In this document: piece by piece, positions 15,348 to 19,814 of the stretch | How the letters are laid out: every line of letters starts with the position of its first letter | Position numbering within the stretch: the stretch's first letter is position 1 | Assembly (NCBI GenBank): GCA_036403035.1 | Contig: DASWRT010000010.1 | Location: 1-19,814 of the forward strand | From: DASWRT01 sp036403035 | GTDB lineage: Bacteria; Pseudomonadota; Alphaproteobacteria; ATCC43930; CGMCC-115725 | Direction of reading: 5' to 3' | DNA: 19,814 nt | Translations under genes and position numbers: made by a program | Notes under the pieces: model-generated | Told to the model about the DNA's origin: nothing | Database searches by the model: none | The model's input: only the letters and a program-made list of their open reading frames with translations

Positions 15348-16508
15348 ATGCTTGTTGTCAGGCTTCGTGGAGCCCTTGCGGCCCTCGTCGTCGCTCTCGT
15401 TTCCTTTCCGGCTGCGGCGCAGTTCCGGCTGGAGCCTGCCTTTGCCGACCAGCAGAGCTTCGGTCCCGGCACCGCCAAGGGCGCGGTGATCTGGAGTCAC
15501 GGCCGCTCGACGACCAGCGAAGACTCGCTCTCGCCCACACCCTATTACATGAGCGGCCTGCACGACGCCGGCTGGGACACGTTCCGGCTCAACCGGATGC
15601 GTGAGACCGATACGCTGCAGGAAAGCACGCGCCAGCTCGTCCGCACCGTACAGGATCTGAGGCGGCGCGGTTACGGCAAGGTGGTGCTCGCGGGCCAGTC
15701 CTTCGGCGCCTTCATCTCGCTGATGGCCGCCGACGCCAGCGACGACGTGCACGCGGTGGTTGCAACCGCGCCTGCCGCCTTCGGCAGTTTTTCCGACTTC
15801 TACGATAGCTGGCGGGCGAACGCGTCGCGGCTCTATCCGCTGTTGGAGAGCGTCCGGCACGCCCGCGTCATGCTGTTCTACTTCCATGGCGACGATTTCG
15901 ATCCGGGCGGACGCGGCGACCGCTCCCGCGCGATCCTTTCTTCGCACCGGGTCGAGAACCTCGTCATCGACCAGCCGCCCTTTCTGACCGGGCACTGGGC
16001 GGCGTCGACCGGTCTTTTCGTCCGCCGTTTCGGCACGTGCATCCGGAACTTCATCGAAGCCGCGACGGTGCCGCCCGAGGCGGATTGCGAGACGCATTGG
16101 GGCCAGAGCCCGAGCGCGCAGATCCCGCTGCCGGCGGCCCTGGCTAGCGTGCCGGGGACGCAGGGCGCCGCGTCGGCCGATACCGGCGCCGTCTCGGTGC
16201 CGGAGAACTCGTTCCTCGGCAAGTGGTACGGCTTCTACAGCAACGGCCGCGAGGTGCTGCTCGCCGTCGAGCGGATCCGCGGCGACGAGGTGACGGCGGT
16301 CTATGCCGTCGGTCCCGGCATCGAGCCGGGCGAGAAGGCCGAGTGGGTCCGCCGCACCGGCCGCCTCGTCGACGACGAACTTGTCTTCAAGGAGAAGGGG
16401 CGCCACACGCTGCGCTACCATCTGCGCTCGGACGGCCACATGGCCGCGCTGTGGATCGCCAGCGACGGCAGGACCGAACTCGACGCGGTGCTCCGCCACA
16501 CCGAGTAG
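15348..16508 (+). CDS. Secreted alpha/beta hydrolase with an uncharacterised C-terminal domain
   Basis: A 386-residue protein with a Sec signal peptide (MLVVRLRG, hydrophobic core, PAAAQ, cleavage near residue 25), so periplasmic or exported. The mature part is an alpha/beta hydrolase: GAVIWSHGRST (45-55, oxyanion strand), the nucleophile elbow GQSFG (116-120, Ser118), candidate acids Asp182/Asp183 in FHGDDFDPGG, and candidate His216 in LTGHWAAS. Two cysteines, Cys230 and Cys244, could form a disulfide in the periplasm. After a low-complexity linker, the last about 110 residues start NSFLGKWYGFYSNGREVLLAVE and look like a small beta-rich domain I do not recognise. The substrate is unknown. 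The start has no ribosome site and sits behind a hairpin. A strong hairpin lies downstream at 16559. Confidence 0.8.
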   Translation: MLVVRLRGALAALVVALVSFPAAAQFRLEPAFADQQSFGPGTAKGAVIWSHGRSTTSEDSLSPTPYYMSGLHDAGWDTFRLNRMRETDTLQESTRQLVRTVQDLRRRGYGKVVLAGQSFGAFISLMAADASDDVHAVVATAPAAFGSFSDFYDSWRANASRLYPLLESVRHARVMLFYFHGDDFDPGGRGDRSRAILSSHRVENLVIDQPPFLTGHWAASTGLFVRRFGTCIRNFIEAATVPPEADCETHWGQSPSAQIPLPAALASVPGTQGAASADTGAVSVPENSFLGKWYGFYSNGREVLLAVERIRGDEVTAVYAVGPGIEPGEKAEWVRRTGRLVDDELVFKEKGRHTLRYHLRSDGHMAALWIASDGRTELDAVLRHTE

Positions 16509-16558
16509 CCGTCCGGAGGGCAGGCATCCCTCCTCGTCTCTTCCCGACCGAAGCAATC

Positions 16559-16593
16559 CGTCAGGCCGCGCTCAACTCCAGCGCGGCCTGACG
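16559..16593 (+). terminator. Strong perfect hairpin, probable transcription terminator
   Basis: cgtcaggccgcgct (16559-16572) and agcgcggcctgacg (16580-16593) form a perfect 14-bp GC-rich stem with a 7-base loop, in the gap between the hydrolase gene and the Gly-rich gene. Only a short gttt follows, so it lacks a full U-tract; such hairpins often end transcripts in GC-rich bacteria. Confidence 0.65.
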
Positions 16594-16656
16594 CCGTTTC
16601 GCGCCCGCGGTCGTTGGCCTTATTGAGGTCACGAGAACCGCAGCGGAGAAGTGGTC

Positions 16657-17865
16657 ATGCGCATGCGCATTCTGGCGACGACGGCAGTCGCTGTTATCCT
16701 GTCATTACCGCTCGCCTTGCCGGCGTCGGCGCAATCCGGCGGCGGCGGAAGCGGCGGCTCTTCCGGCGGTTCCGCAGGCGGCGGCACAAGCGGAGGGACA
16801 GCGGGCTCCGTCGGATCGGCGGCGCGGGCCGGCGCGACGCCGGGCGCAGCCGCGACCCAGGGCTCGGCGGCACGGGCCGGTTCGATCACCAGTTCCGGCG
16901 CGGGAGTGGGCGCGGTCGGTCCATCAGCCGTTCCGGCGCCGCTCGCGACGCAGCCCGGCGTCGGAGCGAGCACCACGCCCGGCTCCGGCCGCGACAGTCT
17001 GAACGGGCCTGGAGCCGGCGCGCTGGCGACGCCTGTGCCGGGCGCCACAACCGGGCTGGGCAGCGGCACCGGGGCGCCGGGAACGGCGACGCTCAACGGT
17101 GGTAGCGGCGGTGGACTCGGGGCGGCGTCGCCCGGCCCCGGCACGGCCGGAAACCTCAATGCCGCCACTGGCGGAACCGATCTCGGCAACTCCAACCCGA
17201 GCGGCGTGTTCGGTGGCAATGGCGCCAATACGAACGCGACGACCGGCGGCATCGGCGGTCCCGATCCCGGCGGCCTGACCACGACCGGCCTGAGCCGCGG
17301 CAGCGGCGGCGCAGCGGGCACGACAGGCACCGGGACCGCAGGCGGCACAGGAACGGCGACGGGCAACGGCTCCTCGGCCGGTGGCGTGACCGCGGGTACC
17401 GGGCCGACTGCGACCGGCGCTCCCGGAACGGCCGGCAGCACCGCCGGCCTCGACCGGCCGCCCGGCAGCACGGTCGGCGGCGCTCCGGCCGACACGGCTA
17501 CTGCCGGCGCCCCGCTCAACAACGGCGTGCAGCCGGGCAACACCGGCGGAGCGGGCACGACCGGGCTCGGCACCGGTTCTCTCGGCACCAGCGGAACCAC
17601 TCAATCGACGGCGAATCCCGGCTCGCCGGTGCCGACATCGCAGCCGAGCGGCAGCGCGACGGCCGGCACGGCAGGCGGCACGTCGGGGCAGTCGTCCATT
17701 CCGAGCGGCCCCTCGGCGAACGCCGGCAGCGGGGGCAGCAGCGGCGGCGGCATCGACGCCGTCCCCGTGCCGAACCGGATCGGTGCGATCCCGACCCAGC
17801 GCGGCACGCCGGACAGCCCGCTGGACAGCGGCGGCTCGATGGGCCCCAAAGGGACGGTGCGATAA
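16657..17865 (+). CDS. Secreted Gly/Thr/Ala-rich low-complexity protein
   Basis: A 402-residue protein of unknown function. A clear Sec signal peptide (MRMRILATTAVAVILSLPL then PASAQ, cleavage near residue 25) leads into an almost wholly low-complexity mature region rich in Gly, Thr, Ala, Ser and Pro with many GTG, GTA, GGTG and PG units but no fixed repeat. The opening is a glycine/serine tract (SGGGGSGGSSGG). It has no cysteine, tryptophan or tyrosine, one phenylalanine (Phe185) and one lysine near the end. The last 35 residues (IDAVPVPNRIGAIPTQRG onward) are more ordinary. It may be an extracellular or surface disordered protein, but no family is recognised. The ATG at 16657 is preferred over GTG 16651 because GGAG (16645-16648) lies 8 bases upstream. 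The long GC-rich minus frames opposite are shadows. Confidence 0.75.
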   Translation: MRMRILATTAVAVILSLPLALPASAQSGGGGSGGSSGGSAGGGTSGGTAGSVGSAARAGATPGAAATQGSAARAGSITSSGAGVGAVGPSAVPAPLATQPGVGASTTPGSGRDSLNGPGAGALATPVPGATTGLGSGTGAPGTATLNGGSGGGLGAASPGPGTAGNLNAATGGTDLGNSNPSGVFGGNGANTNATTGGIGGPDPGGLTTTGLSRGSGGAAGTTGTGTAGGTGTATGNGSSAGGVTAGTGPTATGAPGTAGSTAGLDRPPGSTVGGAPADTATAGAPLNNGVQPGNTGGAGTTGLGTGSLGTSGTTQSTANPGSPVPTSQPSGSATAGTAGGTSGQSSIPSGPSANAGSGGSSGGGIDAVPVPNRIGAIPTQRGTPDSPLDSGGSMGPKGTVR

Positions 17866-17896
17866 CGCCGACGGCCGTCGACGCGGCGGCGGTCGG

Positions 17897-18919
17897 TCAG
17901 CCGCGTCGCGGCGCCAACCCGAACGCGTCGGCGAGCAGCTCGTAGGAGCGCCGCCGCGCCGCCGGATCGTGGCAGATCGAGAGGACGATCAGCTCGTCGA
18001 CGCCGTAGGCGGCGGCAAGGCCGGCGAGCTGATCCCTCACCTTTTCCGGCGTGCCGACGGCCTGACGCCGCCGGTGGAGGGCGATACGCGCCCGCTCAGC
18101 CTCGCTATAGGGGTAGGCGAGCGCTTCCTCGACGCTCGGCACCGGCCCGAGTTCTCCGTAATCGAGCCGCAGCCGCCAGAGGTCGCGGCTCGTCGCCAGA
18201 CGCTCCGCCGCCTCCTCCGTCTCCGCGCAGAGCGCGAAGACGCCGACGCTGCCGCGGGGCGCCGGAAGCTGCGCCGAGGGCCGGAAATGCTCGCGATAGG
18301 CGCGCATCGTCTCGACCCCGCCGACATCGGTGATGAAGTGGGCGAACGAGAAGGCGCAGCCGAAATACGCCGCGAAGGCGGCGCTCTGGTCGCTGGAGCC
18401 GAGCAGCCACGTCTCCGGCGCGGTCGGGCCTTCCGGCATCGCGCGGACCCCGGCCAGCGGATGGGCTGCCGGCAGCCCGTCCGGACCAAGCAGCCGCACG
18501 AGGTCGGCAAGCTGCTGCGGAAACCGCTCGAACCCGATGGCGCCGGATCCGCCGGCCTGGAGCGCCCGCGTCGCCAGCATGTCGCCGCCCGGCGCCCGGC
18601 CGATCCCGAGGTCGATGCGGCCGGGATAGAGCGTTTCCAGCATGCGGAACGTCTCGGCGACCTTGAGCGGACTGTAGTGGCTCAGCATGACTCCGCCGGA
18701 CCCGACGCGGATCGTTTCGGTGGCGGCGGCGATGCGGGCGACCAGGATTTCCGGCGCCGTGCCGGCGAGCCCCGGCGTGCTGTGATGCTCGGCGAGCCAG
18801 TAGCGGGAATAGCCGAGCCGGTCGGCCAGCTGCGCCAGCTCCACCGTCTCGGCGATCGCCTCCGCCGGCGTCGCGCCCGCCCGCACCGGCGATTGATCGA
18901 GGATACCCAGGGAAAGCAT
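17897..18919 (-). CDS. LLM-class flavin-dependent oxidoreductase (luciferase-like monooxygenase)
   Basis: A 340-residue bacterial-luciferase-like TIM-barrel protein close to the MsnO8 type. Signatures are SLGILDQSPVRAG (3-15), YWLAEHHSTPGLAGTAPEIL (40-59), GSGGVMLSHYSPLKVAE (73-89), YPGRIDLGIGRAPGGD (98-113), and VGTPEKVRDQLAGLAAAYGVDELIV near the end (in two pieces: VGTPEKV and YGVDELIV). Members use reduced FMN or F420 and often oxygen; the substrate cannot be inferred. The ATG at 18919 matches the family N-terminus; an in-frame ATG at 18976 adds 19 polar residues unlike the family. No strong ribosome site precedes either. It is divergent from the aminotransferase gene, sharing a 104-base upstream region. 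Confidence 0.9.
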   Translation of the reverse strand: MLSLGILDQSPVRAGATPAEAIAETVELAQLADRLGYSRYWLAEHHSTPGLAGTAPEILVARIAAATETIRVGSGGVMLSHYSPLKVAETFRMLETLYPGRIDLGIGRAPGGDMLATRALQAGGSGAIGFERFPQQLADLVRLLGPDGLPAAHPLAGVRAMPEGPTAPETWLLGSSDQSAAFAAYFGCAFSFAHFITDVGGVETMRAYREHFRPSAQLPAPRGSVGVFALCAETEEAAERLATSRDLWRLRLDYGELGPVPSVEEALAYPYSEAERARIALHRRRQAVGTPEKVRDQLAGLAAAYGVDELIVLSICHDPAARRRSYELLADAFGLAPRRG

Positions 18920-19023
18920 GGGAAATAGGTAGGGCGTGTTATCGAGGCGCGTCCAGTGGCGCCGTTGCGCGGTCATGGCTAGGATGCGCGCCGCGAAAAC
19001 AACATCTTGCGAGGAACCGCCCC

Positions 19024-19814
19024 ATGCTGATGCCCGCCGGCCGGATGAACATGCTCGGCACCGAGACGGCTTTCGAGGTGCTGGCCCGCGCCAAGGCGCT
19101 TGAGGCAGAGGGGCGTTCGATCGTAAATCTCGGCATCGGCCAGCCCGATTTCGCCACGCCCGAGCACATCGTCGAGGCCGGGCGCAAGGCGTTGGCGGAC
19201 GGGCATCATGGCTACACGCCGGCGAACGGCATCCCGGCGCTGCGCGAGGCGGTCGCCGCCGATCTCCACCGGCGGCACGGCGTCGCGGTGTCGCCGGACA
19301 GCGTCGTCGTCGTCCCCGGCGGCAAGGTCACGATGTTCTTCGCGATCATGATGTTCGGCGAGCCGGGTGTGGAGATCCTGTATCCCAACCCGGGTTTCCC
19401 GATCTACGAGAGCGCGATCCGCTTTTCCGGGGCGGAGCCGGTGCCGATGCCGCTCCACGAAAGCACCGGCTTCTCCTTCAGCGCCGACGAGGTGCTGGCG
19501 CGGATCACGCCGCGGACGCGCCTGCTGATCGTCAACAGCCCCGCCAATCCGACGGGCGGCGTCGTGCCCAGGACCGAGCTTGACGCGCTGGTCGCCGGGC
19601 TGGAGCGGCACCCGCAGGTCGCGATCCTCAGCGACGAGATCTATAGCAGCCTCGTCTATGACGGCGTGCCGTACCACAGCCTGCTGCGATACGAGTCGAT
19701 CCGCGACCGCCTGATCCTGCTCGACGGATGGAGCAAGACCTACGCGATGACCGGGTGGCGGCTCGGGTACGGCGTTTGGCCCGCCGCGCTCCTCGACGGC
19801 GCGCAGCGCCTCGC
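19024..19814 (+). CDS. Class I/II PLP-dependent aminotransferase (partial, 3' end outside window)
   Basis: The first 263 residues of a fold type I aminotransferase, open to the right edge without a stop. Visible are the N-terminal NLGIGQPDFATPEHI (37-51), YTPANGIPALREA (63-75 region), PGGK before the first helix of the large domain, the NSPANPTGG cofactor loop, DEIYSSLVYDG, and the PLP Schiff-base Lys238 in GWSKTYAMTGWRLGY. It belongs with aspartate/alanine-type aminotransferases of the large aminotransferase I group; the amino donor and acceptor are not identifiable. The ATG at 19024 is preceded by GAGGA (19011-19015) with 8-base spacing, a good site. It is divergent from the LLM oxidoreductase gene. 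Confidence 0.92.
   Translation, partial: MLMPAGRMNMLGTETAFEVLARAKALEAEGRSIVNLGIGQPDFATPEHIVEAGRKALADGHHGYTPANGIPALREAVAADLHRRHGVAVSPDSVVVVPGGKVTMFFAIMMFGEPGVEILYPNPGFPIYESAIRFSGAEPVPMPLHESTGFSFSADEVLARITPRTRLLIVNSPANPTGGVVPRTELDALVAGLERHPQVAILSDEIYSSLVYDGVPYHSLLRYESIRDRLILLDGWSKTYAMTGWRLGYGVWPAALLDGAQRL

Noticed and set aside
16629..17600. A Pro/Val-rich 323-codon frame opposite the Gly-rich gene
   Set aside because: It is the direct complement of Gly/Thr/Ala codons; the plus strand has a signal peptide and a ribosome site and the minus frame has neither.

Overview
The window is a GC-rich, densely coded chromosomal segment. Its gene families, frequent GTG/TTG starts, 4-nt gene overlaps and CTCTCCC/GGGAGAG intergenic repeats suggest an alphaproteobacterium, probably a heterotrophic soil or freshwater member of Hyphomicrobiales or Rhodospirillales. 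I cannot name the genus. No rRNA, tRNA, transposase, integrase or CRISPR array was seen.

Left flank (1-2886): the 3' end of an aldehyde dehydrogenase gene, a PLP-dependent trans-sulfuration enzyme of the cystathionine beta-lyase family, and, on the minus strand, an NhaD/ArsB-type membrane transporter that is divergent from the next block.

Core (2969-13564): one co-directional block of ten related genes plus one intruder. It encodes a molybdenum hydroxylase of the aerobic CO dehydrogenase family and its maturation kit: coxG (membrane-anchored SRPBCC protein), coxS (2Fe-2S subunit), coxL (molybdopterin subunit), coxM (FAD subunit), coxD (MoxR-type AAA+ ATPase), coxE (VWA protein), XdhC split into two proteins, a MoeA-like/MocA-like fusion, and a SufU/IscU-like Fe-S scaffold. 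The order S-L-M and the CoxL loop AYRGAGR identify it as form II. It is therefore not a proven CO oxidiser, and its substrate is open. The last five genes are joined by four consecutive 4-nt stop/start overlaps using ATG, ATG, TTG and GTG. A DUF559 endonuclease-like gene flanked by three copies of a palindromic repeat sits between coxM and coxD. The repeat provides its C-terminal tail and most of the coxD leader.

Right flank (13565-19814): a non-coding stretch with an inverted repeat ending in a T-run, then a crotonase and a SemiSWEET-type sugar transporter on the minus strand, a possible 43-aa membrane peptide, a secreted alpha/beta hydrolase with a hairpin 3 nt before its start, a secreted Gly/Thr/Ala-rich low-complexity protein, an LLM-class flavin oxidoreductase (minus strand), and the start of a class I aminotransferase cut by the window end.

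Inferred joint working of the core: MoeA/MocA makes the cytidylated molybdenum cofactor, the XdhC pair holds and sulfurates it, CoxD/CoxE remodel the active site, the scaffold may supply Fe-S clusters, and CoxG links the finished SLM enzyme to the membrane and respiratory chain.
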